NCBI RefSeq assembly: GCF_024518575.1
Contig: NZ_JANIHG010000005.1
Location: 16,127 to 80,126, forward strand
Direction of reading: 5' to 3'
DNA from: Methanothrix sp.
GTDB lineage: Archaea; Halobacteriota; Methanosarcinia; Methanotrichales; Methanotrichaceae
Length of the DNA: 64,000 bases
Positions 1 through 9,672 of the stretch are shown here, piece by piece. Numbering within the stretch: position 1 is the stretch's first letter; each line of letters opens with the position of its first letter. Under the pieces are notes generated by a model. It made no database searches. It had not been told where the DNA came from and saw only the letters and a program-made list of their open reading frames with translations. The translations under genes were made by a program, and so were the position numbers.

Positions 1-112
1 GGTGTACCTTGCGTTTCTGGGGGAGCGTCAGGGGCCGAAGGCCGGGTGGTTCCTCGCAAGCCTCGAGAGGGGTTTCGTCAAACGAAGGCTCACCGAGGCC
101 TCTATCGCTTGA
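1..112 (+). CDS. lysS: Lysyl-tRNA synthetase, class I (C-terminal fragment)
   Basis: Only the last 36 codons are inside the window, read in the frame beginning at base 2 and closed by TGA at 110-112. The peptide contains the block GPKAGWFLASLERGFV, which resembles the conserved C-terminal segment of archaeal class I lysyl-tRNA synthetases, the enzymes that charge tRNA-Lys using a Rossmann-fold catalytic domain. The catalytic HIGH and KMSKS regions would lie upstream and cannot be seen. The assignment rests on this short tail alone. Confidence 0.6.
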   Translation, partial: VYLAFLGERQGPKAGWFLASLERGFVKRRLTEASIA

Positions 113-280
113 TTGTGTTGCCCTTTGGGCACTGTCTCTGTGAACCACACCGATCTGTGGATCTGGAGATCGCACGACTCGAGGGGTGCTGGAACGGTTC
201 CGCAATCATCTCCGGCATAACACCAGACACCGTAAGAAATGCATATTCGTCAAACCAGATCCATTCCTACAGGAGATAGA

Positions 281-412
281 ATGTCAGGGATCGAGGAGGC
301 GATACGGAGGCTCGAGGAGATCGCCGGTCGCCACATCTGCGCCGCAAGAAGGGATGAGCTGCTGGAGATCATAGAGATCCTGAGGCGCGAGCTTGAGAGG
401 GAGAAGACCTGA
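281..412 (+). CDS. Small helical protein, 43 residues, unknown function
   Basis: A short ORF preceded at a good distance by AGGAGA (271-276). The product is highly charged, rich in Glu, Arg, Leu and Ile with heptad-like spacing, so it is probably one or two amphipathic helices; a single Cys lies near the middle. It has no signal peptide or membrane segment. It follows the lysS end by 168 bases on the same strand and could be cotranscribed. I do not recognise a family. The strong ribosome site and the Glu/Arg codon pattern argue for a real gene. Confidence 0.55.
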   Translation: MSGIEEAIRRLEEIAGRHICAARRDELLEIIEILRRELEREKT

Positions 413-538
413 TGCGCCTCTCATGCCAGACTGCATGCCTGCAACATTTGATGATCTGAGCAGGTGCTCTCTCAGCCCAATCGCATAACCTAGGTCTTCT
501 GAATGCGAAACAATGGGGCAACGGGCATCAGGAGCGTC

Positions 539-2884
539 TCAGCCCCTTATCTCCCTCAGGCGCCTGATCGTGACCTCCAGCAGGAACAATACCAGCGCGG
601 CCAGAAGCGGCTGCCAGCTGATGCTGGCCCTCTCCTGAACGAGACGCTCACTTGCCCTTCTCGCCTCCTCCACGATGCTCCTTCCCGCCTCCTCCTCTGT
701 GAATATCTTCCCACCATTTGCCTCTATCAGCCCTCTCAGCTCCGGGTTGAATCCGAACTCCCTGTACTCCAGCGGGTAGTTCACGGCGATCCCGTAGTCG
801 TTAACGTAATAGACTCCCTCTGACTCCGGGACGATCGTCACTGTGTATCTGCCGGGGGCTGTGCTCTCGATCCTCGCGCCCGCCCCGATCCTGGGCGGGC
901 TCTCGCTTGAGACGTATATCTCCAGAGGGCTTCCAGCCCACCCATCTCCAGACTCAACCCGCTCCTTCTCCGGCCTCGGATCGCCGACAGCCCAGTTCAC
1001 CATGGACGATATGAGCATAGAGTTATCCTCAGCGTAAAGCGGCTGAGCCCAGGCACTGCCATCGTCTGTGGCCAGGGAGACGCTCCTTCCAAGTCCGTAG
1101 CGCATCGCTGTGACTATCGGCTTTCCGTCTGTCAGCGCCACGAGCCTCTGGGCGCCGGGCTTCGGGGTTACGTCGTTGAAACCGCTTATCGTCGCATTGA
1201 TCTCTATATCCCCTGTAATGTAGTGGTTCTCATCTGTTATCACAAGCGTGTATCCGGAGACGTTCTCTGCGACCTCATGCTCCCTCTCGATCTCGGGGGT
1301 TCTCACCGTCAGGGAGCTCGGATACACTGCAGGACGGAAAGTGGCGCCTGTGAGCGATGCCATCTCCTGGAACCTGCCCGCAGACCCTGCATAGCTCTGG
1401 ACCTGTATCAGGGTGACCGTTGCGTTCATTTTCCTGAGAATATCGACAGAGTTGAGGAAAACCCGATCGCCCTTGACCTTGTCAGGCTCTATTCTGCCAT
1501 CTGATATGACCACAATATCTGCCTCAGCCCTGCTCTCGTTGATGATCTTCCATGCCAGGCGGAGCCCCTCGTCCAGGTTCGTCTCGTCCTTTCCGATGGG
1601 GGTCTGCAGGCTCTTTATGCTCTCCTCTATGACGCCCCTGTTTCTGACAGGCACCGGCTGTGATACGACGTAGGGTTTGGTGCCGAAGACCACAACGCCA
1701 ACCCTTGCGTCCCTGAGCTCCGGAGATCTGAGGAGCTCTATCGCGAGGGACTTCTCGTAATCGAGATATGTAGTGCTTTCACCGATCCTCATCGGCGCCA
1801 TGGTGCTTCCGGAGATGTCCATGACCATGATCATAACCTTCCCGCCCTCGAAGAGGCTCGGGGATGATACGACCGGGAGGGCCCTTTCAAACACAGTGCT
1901 GTAATAGCCACCCAGCTCATATGCATCAGGACCTCCGACGACGACCAGGCCGCCGCCGCCTGCCACGTAGTCCTTCAGGCGGTCGAGCTCAGGATCGTAC
2001 TTGATGTTATCCAGGACGACCGCCTTGTAACCGCTCAGAGATTGTGGGAGAGCATCTGCAGTGCTCAGATCGAAAAGATCCCCGAGCACATCCATCAGAG
2101 GAGAGGATCTGCCCAGGAGCAGAACTCGCGGTTTCGGCACAACGTACACAGCTTTTGTGTATCTGTTGTTACTCTCGAAGTGGTCCTCGTCCGGATGTAT
2201 CTCAGCTCTCAGCATGTGCGTTCCTGTGCTCCGGAACCTGTGTGATATCCTGAGCGACTCGTTTATGCTCTCCAGGGAGCTCCTGAAGATCTCCAGGTCA
2301 TCCGCATATACCACAAGATCCCCGCTGATGCTTCCGGATTTTCTGATCACTATCTTGAATGGATAGTCTCCATCCAGAACTGCAATATTGCTTCCCGATA
2401 TCTCGATGCCTGCCTCTTTTGCTTCAGGTTTCATCTCGACTGCGAAGACCGAGACGTTCGAGCTTCTGGCAAGGAGCAGGGCATCCCTGAGCGGGCGTCC
2501 GCTGTTGCTGTACCCATCGCTCACAAGCAGGATTGAATCAGCCTGTGGCATGTACTGTATGATCCTGTCCCCCAGCGGCGTGCTCTCGCCCGAGAAGTAC
2601 CTCAGCTGGGAGTCCTGGATCCTACCGCTCAGGCGCTCTGCGACCTTCAAGTCGAAGATCTCCATGGATGCTGTCTGATCCGAGAGTATCGTTATCCTTG
2701 GCCTGCTCACGTCCTTTGTGTGGGTCGTTACTGTGTACGGGTTCGCAAGCGCGATTATGATCAGGCACACCACCAGGGTTCTCGTGATGACCAGAAGCTT
2801 CCGGGGTGTGCGCTTCGTGTACAGAAGCCCCGCTGCGAGGACAGCTGGGACGAGCCAGAGCAGCTCCGGCCTCTGGAGGTACAT
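539..2884 (-). CDS. VWA-domain membrane protein (BatA/GATase-like type)
   Basis: About 781 residues. The N-terminus carries two hydrophobic segments (roughly residues 6-22 and 30-50), as in aerotolerance/BatA-type proteins. A middle region reads like the class I glutamine amidotransferase-like fold often fused in this family (KAVVLDNIKYDP, then GGGLVVVGGPDAYELGGY). A von Willebrand factor A domain follows with a MIDAS-like DISGSTMAP motif and VVISDGRIEPD. A last hydrophobic helix sits near the C-terminus (LLAALVLFLLEV). The upstream gene ends at 2890 and its last codons contain the GGAGG ribosome site. A TTG at 2893 is better spaced than the ATG at 2884, so the start is uncertain by three codons. 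It is probably an envelope or chaperone-type scaffold cotranscribed with its neighbour; the substrate is unknown. Confidence 0.8.
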   Translation of the reverse strand: MYLQRPELLWLVPAVLAAGLLYTKRTPRKLLVITRTLVVCLIIIALANPYTVTTHTKDVSRPRITILSDQTASMEIFDLKVAERLSGRIQDSQLRYFSGESTPLGDRIIQYMPQADSILLVSDGYSNSGRPLRDALLLARSSNVSVFAVEMKPEAKEAGIEISGSNIAVLDGDYPFKIVIRKSGSISGDLVVYADDLEIFRSSLESINESLRISHRFRSTGTHMLRAEIHPDEDHFESNNRYTKAVYVVPKPRVLLLGRSSPLMDVLGDLFDLSTADALPQSLSGYKAVVLDNIKYDPELDRLKDYVAGGGGLVVVGGPDAYELGGYYSTVFERALPVVSSPSLFEGGKVMIMVMDISGSTMAPMRIGESTTYLDYEKSLAIELLRSPELRDARVGVVVFGTKPYVVSQPVPVRNRGVIEESIKSLQTPIGKDETNLDEGLRLAWKIINESRAEADIVVISDGRIEPDKVKGDRVFLNSVDILRKMNATVTLIQVQSYAGSAGRFQEMASLTGATFRPAVYPSSLTVRTPEIEREHEVAENVSGYTLVITDENHYITGDIEINATISGFNDVTPKPGAQRLVALTDGKPIVTAMRYGLGRSVSLATDDGSAWAQPLYAEDNSMLISSMVNWAVGDPRPEKERVESGDGWAGSPLEIYVSSESPPRIGAGARIESTAPGRYTVTIVPESEGVYYVNDYGIAVNYPLEYREFGFNPELRGLIEANGGKIFTEEEAGRSIVEEARRASERLVQERASISWQPLLAALVLFLLEVTIRRLREIRG

Positions 2885-2889
2885 CTCTG

Positions 2890-4629
2890 TCAAAGCTCCC
2901 TCCTCCATCTTATTATCCCGAGCTCGGCCATGAGCAGCAGCAGAGCCGCCAGGATGAGCCAGGCCGAGAGATCCCTCTCCACAAGCTTCTCAGTACTGGC
3001 GCTGGATCTGAAGCTTCCGGGAGCGAAGGATCTGCCGCCCCTCAGATCAGACTCAGCGGGATCATAGAGATTAGCAGCGAGCCTCCTTCCATCAAAAGTG
3101 TAGAGGCCCACCCTGTCGAGAAGCAGGAGCTGTGCTGTGACCGTGCCTCCGGGCGTGCTGACGGTCGCCTGCCTCTCGAGCGGCACCACCTCCCCTGTCT
3201 TCCTGTTGACATCATCCAGCGACGGGGCGCCTGTCAGCCATCTCACCATTTCATACCAGAAGACGGGGTACTCAGGTCTGAGATGGAAATCGCTGCCGTA
3301 CTCGAGCGCGTTGTAGACGACCGTCCCTCTCCCGAGATTCCAGTATGCGAGCAGGGGAACGCTGTTTAATTCCACCATAATCGTCGATCCGCGCCTTGGC
3401 ACTGCATCAATGTAAGACCTTATCCCTATCTCCTCGAAGTGGATCCCCTCTCCGAAGACGGGATTTCTCGCCCATGGGATGCCGGTCCTGTTTACAGCGC
3501 CTGTGATCCTAACCGGCAGATACTCAGGGCTCGGGGAGTTCTCCTGAGGGATGTAAACTATCTTCCCCCCTGAGTCCACATACCTGTTGATTCCTCCATC
3601 TATCGAGCTGTTTCTGATGACCACCAGGTCGTAGCCATCTGGATTGCCCATGGTATCAACGCTGCCAATCGCCCTTAGCGCCGCCAGGGCAGGGCTGCTA
3701 TCTCCCAGATAGAGAATCCTCGTATCATCCCGCAGCGGGGCGTAGATGTACGCCGTGTTGTCAGCAGATACCGCATCCCTGACATCGAGAGATACCGTGC
3801 TGATGCCGGATGGAAGGCTGACTGAAAGGTAGTAGTCCTCATCTGCACCTATGAACGCGCTGTGCTCTGAGCTTCCGCCCTGGGATTGAACTCTTATCGT
3901 GAGGCTCCTCGCAGATCCATAGTTGTGAATTCTGCATGTGTAATTGATACCCTCATAGGTCTCTGTCAGCCAGCCCCCGACAATCCCGACGTTATCTCCC
4001 CCTCCGCCGGTGTCTGCGAAGACTATGCTGGCACCTGTCGCGGTGAGGGAGTCCCTTGTGGCACCGGGGTCGTCTCCGATCCAGCTTATGAAGTCAGAGA
4101 TGACGAGAATGTCACCACCCTCCGGTCCTGTCAGTGTATATGCCAGGTTCATCGCGCTCGATATGTCAGCAGGGAGATCGAGCACATCGATTTTATCCAG
4201 AATAGACCGGGCCTCATCAGCGCTGCCCTCTCTCAGCGCCACGACGGGTATTGACTCTGCCAGAACGATGCTCACCCTGTCGTATCCGGAGAGCTCTGAT
4301 GATGCTATGCTCAGAGCGTTCTGGAATGTGCTCTCCATGCTCGCAGATACATCCATAACAAGAACAAGATGCGAGCCGGGGCTCCCTCTCTCGAGGGTGT
4401 ACGGCCCGGCAGCGGCAATCGAGAGGATAATGAGAATGAGAAGCTGCAGCCAGAAGAGTGGATCCTTTATCATCCTGCTAAGGGCTGCGGATCTCCTGGC
4501 CTTTCCAGCCTCGAGGAACCTTATGCTGGGGAAGAGAACGTCACGGGGCTTCGGTTTTATCAGGTAGAGCACGATCAGCGGCAGTATGCTGAGAAGGCCG
4601 AGGAGTGCATATGGATTTCTGAATGGCAT
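2890..4629 (-). CDS. BatA-like membrane protein with VWA domain
   Basis: About 579 residues starting at [11 protein letters not shown], the usual beginning of the BatA N-terminal domain; the open frame extends 48 codons further upstream but would run into the divergent promoter. Two N-terminal membrane helices (about 8-25 and 58-75) are followed by a VWA domain with the MIDAS motif DVSASMEST and an IVISD-type strand, then extracytoplasmic beta-rich sequence and a C-terminal helix ([13 protein letters not shown]). It lies directly upstream of the second VWA protein with end and start abutting, so the two are one operon. Family members commonly act with MoxR AAA ATPases, but none is present here. 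Transcription is divergent from the thermosome gene. Confidence 0.8.
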   Translation of the reverse strand: MPFRNPYALLGLLSILPLIVLYLIKPKPRDVLFPSIRFLEAGKARRSAALSRMIKDPLFWLQLLILIILSIAAAGPYTLERGSPGSHLVLVMDVSASMESTFQNALSIASSELSGYDRVSIVLAESIPVVALREGSADEARSILDKIDVLDLPADISSAMNLAYTLTGPEGGDILVISDFISWIGDDPGATRDSLTATGASIVFADTGGGGDNVGIVGGWLTETYEGINYTCRIHNYGSARSLTIRVQSQGGSSEHSAFIGADEDYYLSVSLPSGISTVSLDVRDAVSADNTAYIYAPLRDDTRILYLGDSSPALAALRAIGSVDTMGNPDGYDLVVIRNSSIDGGINRYVDSGGKIVYIPQENSPSPEYLPVRITGAVNRTGIPWARNPVFGEGIHFEEIGIRSYIDAVPRRGSTIMVELNSVPLLAYWNLGRGTVVYNALEYGSDFHLRPEYPVFWYEMVRWLTGAPSLDDVNRKTGEVVPLERQATVSTPGGTVTAQLLLLDRVGLYTFDGRRLAANLYDPAESDLRGGRSFAPGSFRSSASTEKLVERDLSAWLILAALLLLMAELGIIRWRREL

Positions 4630-4691
4630 CTCTTGCTCTGATGCGGAGATCTGAGAAAAATGTTTGCCTGTGCGATAGAGGCAGGAGCTTG

Positions 4692-4706
4692 CGAAATCTT
4701 TATATA
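4692..4706 (+). promoter_or_regulatory. Archaeal promoter (BRE + TATA) of the thermosome gene
   Basis: GCGAAAT followed by CTTTATATA gives a well-formed BRE and TATA box 46-54 bases before the thermosome ATG, predicting transcription from about 4730. The TATA is close to palindromic and could also serve the BatA-like gene on the other strand, whose start codon is at 4629. Confidence 0.75.
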
Positions 4707-4751
4707 GAACTTCAAAACACTTACATCCCCGCTGTAAGAAGAGGTGTCGGA

Positions 4752-6383
4752 ATGGCTGGACTAGGTGGAACACCTGTACTGATACTCAAAGAGGGAAGCC
4801 AGCGGACTGCTGGCCGGGAGGCGCAGAGGTCGAACATAATGGCGGCCAAGGCTGTGGCCAGTGCCGTCAGAACCACGCTGGGACCCAAGGGCATGGACAA
4901 GATGCTTGTGGACACCCTTGGAGATGTGGTCATAACAAACGACGGCGTTACAATTCTTAAGGAGATGGATATCGAGCATCCGGCCGCCAAGATGATGGTG
5001 GAGATCGCCAAGACTCAGGATGAGGAGGTAGGCGACGGCACCACAACGGCTGTTGTCCTGGCTGGCGAGCTTCTGAAGCAGGCAGAGCTGCTTCTCGAGC
5101 AGGAGATCCACCCGACCGTCATAGCCACCGGCTACAGGGACGCCGCAACGAAGGCCATCGAGATCCTGAAGGATCTCGCGGTGAAGGTATCGCCGGATGA
5201 TGAGGAGCTGCTGAAGAAGATCGCCATCACAGCGATGACCGGCAAGGGCAGCGGCAACGCGAGGGGAGAGCTCGCAGAGCTCGCGGTCAAGGCTGTGAAG
5301 GCGATCGTGGACGAGGACGGCTCCGTGGATATCGACAACATCACCGTTGAGAAGAAGGTGGGCGGCAGCATCACCGACTCCCAGCTGATCCATGGTATGG
5401 TGATCGATAAGGAGCGCCTGCATCCCAACATGCCGAAGAAGGTGAAGAATGCCAGGATAGCGCTCCTCAACGCGCCGATCGAGATAGAGAAGACCGAGGT
5501 CGACGCGAAGATCGAGATCACCTCGCCTGATCAGCTCCAGGCCTTCCTGGATCAGGAGGAGTCGATGCTAAAGGAGATGGTCAACAAGATCGTCTCCACA
5601 GGGGCAAATGTCGTCTTCTGCCAGAAGGGCATTGATGATCTGGCGCAGCACTTCCTGGCGAAGGCAGGCATCTACACGCTCCGGAGGGTGAAGAAGAGCG
5701 ATATGGAGAAGCTGGCCCGCGCGACAGGCGCCAGGATCGTGACAAGCCTGCATGAGCTGACCCCGAACGATCTCGGCAAGGCCGGGCTGGTCGAGGAGAG
5801 GAAGATCGCCGGAGACGACATGACCTTCGTCGAGGAGTGCGAGAATCCGAAGTCAGTGTCCATAATCCTCCGCGGCGGCACAGAGCACGTGGTCGATGAG
5901 CTCTACAGGGCCATGGAGGATGCGCTCCGCGTCGTGGGCGTGGTCGTAGAGGATGGCATGCTTGTGCCCGGCGGTGGAGCGCCCGAGGTAGAGCTCGCTC
6001 TCCGGCTCAGAGAGTACGCAGCCACTGTCGGTGGTAGAGAGCAGCTCGCCATAGAGGCGTTCGCCGAGGCGATGGAGATCATCCCGAAGACGCTCGCTGA
6101 GAACGCCGGCCTCGATCAGATCGACACTCTGGTCGCTCTGAGAAGCAAGCACGAGAAGGGCATGAAAGCCGCAGGTCTCGATATGGATACCGGAGAGGCG
6201 GTCGACATGCTGGAGCGCGGCGTCGTTGAGCCTCTCAGGGTCAAGACACAGGCGATCAGCTCAGCCGCCGAGGCTGCTGTGATGATACTGAGGATAGACG
6301 ACGTGATCGCCTCCAAGTCGACCGGCGCGGGCAAGGAGGGCAAGGAGAAGGAGCCCAGCGGAATGGGCGAGGACTTCGACTGA
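4752..6383 (+). CDS. thsA: Thermosome (group II chaperonin) subunit
   Basis: 543 residues, full length for the family. It is an ATP-dependent protein-folding chaperonin forming a double-ring cage in the cytoplasm. The characteristic equatorial motifs are clear: [14 protein letters not shown] near residue 40, [18 protein letters not shown], and the ATP-binding [15 protein letters not shown] near residue 92, plus [17 protein letters not shown] near residue 395. The C-terminus is acidic (GEDFD) and lacks the repeated GGM tail of many paralogues. The ATG at 4752 is chosen because the family starts at this point; upstream codons overlap the promoter. This is the only chaperonin in the window. Confidence 0.97.
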   Translation: MAGLGGTPVLILKEGSQRTAGREAQRSNIMAAKAVASAVRTTLGPKGMDKMLVDTLGDVVITNDGVTILKEMDIEHPAAKMMVEIAKTQDEEVGDGTTTAVVLAGELLKQAELLLEQEIHPTVIATGYRDAATKAIEILKDLAVKVSPDDEELLKKIAITAMTGKGSGNARGELAELAVKAVKAIVDEDGSVDIDNITVEKKVGGSITDSQLIHGMVIDKERLHPNMPKKVKNARIALLNAPIEIEKTEVDAKIEITSPDQLQAFLDQEESMLKEMVNKIVSTGANVVFCQKGIDDLAQHFLAKAGIYTLRRVKKSDMEKLARATGARIVTSLHELTPNDLGKAGLVEERKIAGDDMTFVEECENPKSVSIILRGGTEHVVDELYRAMEDALRVVGVVVEDGMLVPGGGAPEVELALRLREYAATVGGREQLAIEAFAEAMEIIPKTLAENAGLDQIDTLVALRSKHEKGMKAAGLDMDTGEAVDMLERGVVEPLRVKTQAISSAAEAAVMILRIDDVIASKSTGAGKEGKEKEPSGMGEDFD

Positions 6384-6519
6384 GCCCAGTCCCTCCCACA
6401 TTTTTCCTCATCTCCGAACCATCGGAGATCTGGATAAGGAACCCTCTGGCTGCCGCTGATAATCAGCTGGATGGCAGATCTTTTCCCGATATTTGATGCT
6501 TCTGGAGATGCATCCCAGC

Positions 6520-7095
6520 TCACGGTAGAGCGAGATGCTCCTCGAGGCGCTTCATGGCCGCGATCTCTCTCGGCCCCCCACATCTCTGCACAATTCTTTT
6601 GAGCTTTCTTATCTCCTCGAGGTAGGAATCGACACGAAGCGCGTTGTACCTGGTGGCTGCGATTGCAGCCTCGATAACGCACGATACACCGCGGTTGATG
6701 GCGCGGAACTCCTTTTTGATGACCTCTCCCCTGACAAACTCGAGCTCTGGCATGATTATGTCTGTTCTGTACGGGCTGCACCTGAAAAGCGCCCAGGACT
6801 CGGCATCCTTTAAGGTAAGAACCCCGCCCCTTCTGAGAAAGCACTCTTCTCCAAGATCAGTCATCGCAGCCTCTACGAATATCATCGGATCATGGGTGAC
6901 GTTCGCCACGAGCTGGCCGGTGGCGAGGACGTTCTCGTATGTGTGCGTCCCGAGAAAGAGACGGACGGTTATGCGTTCTCCTCTTATTATGCCGATTGGG
7001 GCTGCATTCGGGACGCCATCACGCTCGGTCGTGACGATGACCTCGTTTATGCCTGGAAGTATGCCAAGCTCATCAAGAACACTATCTGCATCCAT
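6520..7095 (-). CDS. DUF447 family protein (flavin-reductase-like barrel)
   Basis: 191 residues. The sequence INEVIVTTERDGVPNAAPIG followed by a FLGTHTYENVL strand is typical of DUF447, a family related to flavin reductase / pyridoxamine oxidase split barrels and found almost only in archaea and methylotrophs. The ATG at 7095 is preferred to that at 7104 because AGGAG then sits nine bases upstream. It lies 13 bases after the CitG-like gene and probably forms one transcript with it and with the marker 9 gene. The reaction is not known to me. Similar DUF447/CitG pairs occur, as I recall, among genes linked to tetrahydromethanopterin-dependent C1 metabolism. Confidence 0.75.
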   Translation of the reverse strand: MDADSVLDELGILPGINEVIVTTERDGVPNAAPIGIIRGERITVRLFLGTHTYENVLATGQLVANVTHDPMIFVEAAMTDLGEECFLRRGGVLTLKDAESWALFRCSPYRTDIIMPELEFVRGEVIKKEFRAINRGVSCVIEAAIAATRYNALRVDSYLEEIRKLKRIVQRCGGPREIAAMKRLEEHLALP

Positions 7096-7108
7096 TTGTT
7101 GCATCTCC

Positions 7109-7972
7109 TCAGAACCTCAGGCCCCTCATCAGCGCGATAAATAAAGATGATGCTATCAGGTCAGCTGTGGATCCCGGATTGATGTCCCTTGAGATCAGCA
7201 CCCTGTCCATCTCCATTGCGCTCGAGATGACATCCTGAGATCTGAGAGCCGCGCCTGCCATCCTTGAGACCTCAAGAGCAACATCGATTCCAAATTTGGA
7301 AGCCACAAGGCTGTCTGGCTCTTCTGATAGCGCGGTCAGGTACGTGAGAACAACACCTCTGTTCAGCCCGTGCCTCGGAGCCATCTCACAGAGAACATCC
7401 GCGAGCTCGAAGCTCCTCGAGAAGCCTGTGGCCCACTCCCTCGCGATCAGGTCGTGCCCCTGAGAGATGCGCATAAGCTCTATCAGCCGCATGCCCCTCG
7501 CTGCGATCTCGTCAACTGCTCCTGGATCCTTCAGGCTCATCTCCTTCACATCAGCAGCCCTGGCACCAGCAAGCTCAAATGCTCTGTAAAAACATATCGA
7601 GTCCTCCACAGTGGTCGATTCCACAACTCTGAGGATCTCTGATCCGAGCGGTCCGGGCCTGGATGCTGCAGATGCGAGCGGTATGAGCAGGGCTATCTCC
7701 CCGAAGTGTGTGTTGCCACTCAGCCCCCACTCACGCCATGCCGAGACTGTATCCAGAATGAGCCTGCCCACCCCCGACGCCCCAGACGCGGCCCTCCTGA
7801 ATGAGGGATATGAGAGCACGGCGCTCGCGACAAAGTGGCTGAAGCTCATGTCCTCGTAATCGTGACATCTGTCCACATTTCCTGGCTTGGGGCTTGAGGA
7901 GAGCTCCAGCAGCATGGCCAGCTGGGCCATCTGGGCGACCCTCTCCGGATCAATTATCATCTCATTCATCAT
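7109..7972 (-). CDS. Triphosphoribosyl-dephospho-CoA synthase-like protein (CitG family)
   Basis: 287 residues. SSPKPGNVDRCHDYEDMSFSHF and GRLILDTV, together with a mostly helical fold, match the CitG/MdcB family, whose bacterial members build the prosthetic group of citrate or malonate lyases from dephospho-CoA and ATP. No citrate-lyase subunits are in the window, so the archaeal protein presumably acts on another nucleotide-like substrate. Tandem starts MMNEM make the exact N-terminus uncertain by a few residues. It sits in an operon with DUF447 downstream and the marker 9 protein 37 bases upstream. A role in a methanogenic cofactor pathway is inference from that context. Confidence 0.75.
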   Translation of the reverse strand: MMNEMIIDPERVAQMAQLAMLLELSSSPKPGNVDRCHDYEDMSFSHFVASAVLSYPSFRRAASGASGVGRLILDTVSAWREWGLSGNTHFGEIALLIPLASAASRPGPLGSEILRVVESTTVEDSICFYRAFELAGARAADVKEMSLKDPGAVDEIAARGMRLIELMRISQGHDLIAREWATGFSRSFELADVLCEMAPRHGLNRGVVLTYLTALSEEPDSLVASKFGIDVALEVSRMAGAALRSQDVISSAMEMDRVLISRDINPGSTADLIASSLFIALMRGLRF

Positions 7973-8009
7973 CTCAGCAGGATTTAACAGGAGGACAGAC
8001 AGGAGGCAT

Positions 8010-8963
8010 TCACCGCAGCAGTCCCTCAGCGACTCTTCTCTTCAGGATCATGTACTCCTTAGGTGTCAGACCTGCCCTTCTAAGCGCCACATCCCTCAGG
8101 TAGCATGGTTTTGTTATCTTGCAGCACCATATCAGGCTGCCAAAGCATGTTCCATCGCCCTTCTCGAGGGGTGTCCCCCTTGCGAGCTCGAGCTTCCTCC
8201 GCACGAACTCATCAGGGGTCATGCCGAGCCTTTTCAGGGCGCCGTGGACAGGGCATGGCTTGACCGGAGGGCAGCAGAATGCGAGGCCTCGAAGGTCGCC
8301 GCCGGCGCATATGTGCTTCGGAGCGTTGTACCATCCTGTGATATCCTCGAACTTCCTGAGGGCAGAGGAGATCCAGCTTGCAAACTCCTCGTCTGTGGAT
8401 TCCTTGAGCGAGATCGCATCCGCGCCCATCGAGAGCAGGCGCTTCGCGTCTTCGAATGATTTTATCTCAGATAGCGCCATTATTCTTGGTCCTCTGACAT
8501 CTGATATGCTCCTCAGAACCGAGGTCGCAGATCCATCACAGCCTCTGAGATCGAGGTGAATCAGATCGAGCCCTGCAGATTCGAGGCTCTTAACCGCGCC
8601 CGGGTTCGACTTCGGGCTCAAAGCAGCCGGCGAAATGCGCAGCGAGGTTGCAGCCCCAGCTGATTTGATCAGCTTAATCAGGCTGCATGCTCTGGTGAGA
8701 TCAATTGAATCCCTATCGGAGAGATCGAGCTCCAGGATCGCATGCATCCTGGCCGCGGTTCTTGAAAACTCCGGGAGCCTGTCGGGAGATGCTGATCTGA
8801 ATGATAGCACAGCCGGCACACCTGCATCCCTGACGAGCGCCTCGATATCGTCTCTCTCCTCTACATCCTCAAGGACTGCAAGCCCCACACCCGGCGGGCA
8901 TGCGTTTCCGTGGCATATCATGGCCACCGGGCTCTTCAGAGATGCGTACCCTATTTTCAGCAT
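8010..8963 (-). CDS. Methanogenesis marker 9-type protein
   Basis: About 317 residues. The first 220 or so alternate hydrophobic strands and helices like a TIM barrel (LDLIHLDLRGCDG, RIMALSEIKSFEDAKRLL). The C-terminal 90 residues hold two copies of a cysteine motif: CCPPVKPCPVHGAL with GMTPDEF, and CCKITKPCYLRDVAL with GLTPKEY. This tandem Cys unit is what I associate with methanogenesis marker protein 9; the name is from memory of the motif. The cysteines could bind a metal or an Fe-S cluster. The ATG at 8963 has GAGG six bases upstream and is preferred over a TTG at 8984. It is the first gene of the operon with the CitG-like and DUF447 genes. Confidence 0.65.
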   Translation of the reverse strand: MLKIGYASLKSPVAMICHGNACPPGVGLAVLEDVEERDDIEALVRDAGVPAVLSFRSASPDRLPEFSRTAARMHAILELDLSDRDSIDLTRACSLIKLIKSAGAATSLRISPAALSPKSNPGAVKSLESAGLDLIHLDLRGCDGSATSVLRSISDVRGPRIMALSEIKSFEDAKRLLSMGADAISLKESTDEEFASWISSALRKFEDITGWYNAPKHICAGGDLRGLAFCCPPVKPCPVHGALKRLGMTPDEFVRRKLELARGTPLEKGDGTCFGSLIWCCKITKPCYLRDVALRRAGLTPKEYMILKRRVAEGLLR

Positions 8964-9119
8964 CGATATCCTCGAATTTGACAAGGGATATCAGCCTTTC
9001 GATGGCTCATGCGACGACCCTCAAATAACCCATGCAGATCACGCAACGATCTCGATTCGCTTTGCCTGAGGTCAGTGTGGTTCGCTAAAAGGTCTCGGAA
9101 GATCATAAGACAATATGCC

Positions 9120-9313
9120 ACACAGCTCTTGTGTGGATGCTGTTGATATCACAATACGAGCAAAAGCCAGTGGTTCATCTCTGAGGCTATGGGTTGCTGG
9201 AGATCCCCTGAGCAGTGCAGCTTTCCATATTGCATCTCCCCTCAGAACCATCTGGTCAAAGCGTAAAAGATGCCTCGCGAAAGAGCATACCATATTCTGC
9301 CACAAGAGCTGTG
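9120..9313. repeat. Inverted repeat (13-bp arms) bounding about 170 bases
   Basis: CACAGCTCTTGTG at 9120-9132 recurs as its exact reverse complement at 9301-9313. The left arm is also inside a local hairpin (CCACACA...TGTGTGG, loop GCTCT). The enclosed DNA has no convincing ORF. It lies in the 600-base gap between the marker 9 gene and the large surface-protein gene. It may be a fold-back transposon relic or a structured transcript; neither can be decided from one copy. Confidence 0.4.
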
Positions 9314-9344
9314 CAGGCGACCGATCTCTTGTGATCAATACGTC

Positions 9345-9405
9345 AGCAACTCCGGCCTGAAGACCGGAGTCTCCTCCACCCATACACCCCAGGGGGTTTT
9401 ATGAT
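9345..9405 (-). repeat. IS200/IS605-type end relic with stem-loop (copy 1)
   Basis: The stem ACTCCGG/CCGGAGT (9349-9370, loop of 8) is followed by CTCC, CCCATAC, and CAGGG with TTTTATGA. The same arrangement recurs at 53119-53178. Read on the minus strand it encodes a peptide like GGGDSGLQAGVAD, which resembles the degenerate tail past TnpB ORFs in archaeal IS605/IS1341 elements. No intact TnpA or TnpB lies beside it, so it is at most a remnant end. Confidence 0.45.
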
Positions 9406-9484
9406 GCCCGGACGCGAAACCCCATCGAGACATTATGAGGGCATACTGACCATGGCAATTTTCTGCAGATCGAGCATCGTTTGT

Positions 9485-9520
9485 CAGATAACATTATAAA
9501 AATTATCTGTAAATGTTTAC
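9485..9520 (+). promoter_or_regulatory. Palindromic promoter region of the large surface protein
   Basis: Two palindromes overlap by one base. CAGATAA...TTATCTG (9485-9509) encloses a TATA-like ATTATAAAAA, and GTAAATGTTTAC (9509-9520) follows. If the TATA is used, transcription would start near 9525 and leave a leader of about 150 bases. A second TATA candidate (TGATATAAATATC, 9597-9609) would give a leader of about 40 bases. The palindromes are plausible operator sites; no regulator can be named. Confidence 0.45.
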
Positions 9521-9672
9521 ATAGTTTGGAAAGGGTTAAATCCAGGTCATAACGTCAACTCTCTTTACACGGGGATGTACTTTCATAGTGTTAGTGTGAT
9601 ATAAATATCTAAAAACGATTGAATTTGCCTGGATCAAGGCAGATTGTGCAAACCAGGAGGTGGGGTGGCAAC

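Noticed and set aside
4761..5423. 220-codon minus-strand frame inside the thermosome gene
   Set aside because: Shadow of a strongly coding, well-recognised gene; the product is His/Leu-rich low-complexity sequence.
9072..9383. 103-codon minus-strand frame with a GGGDSGLQAG start
   Set aside because: Only its first dozen residues resemble a TnpB tail; the rest crosses the inverted repeat and has no family resemblance.
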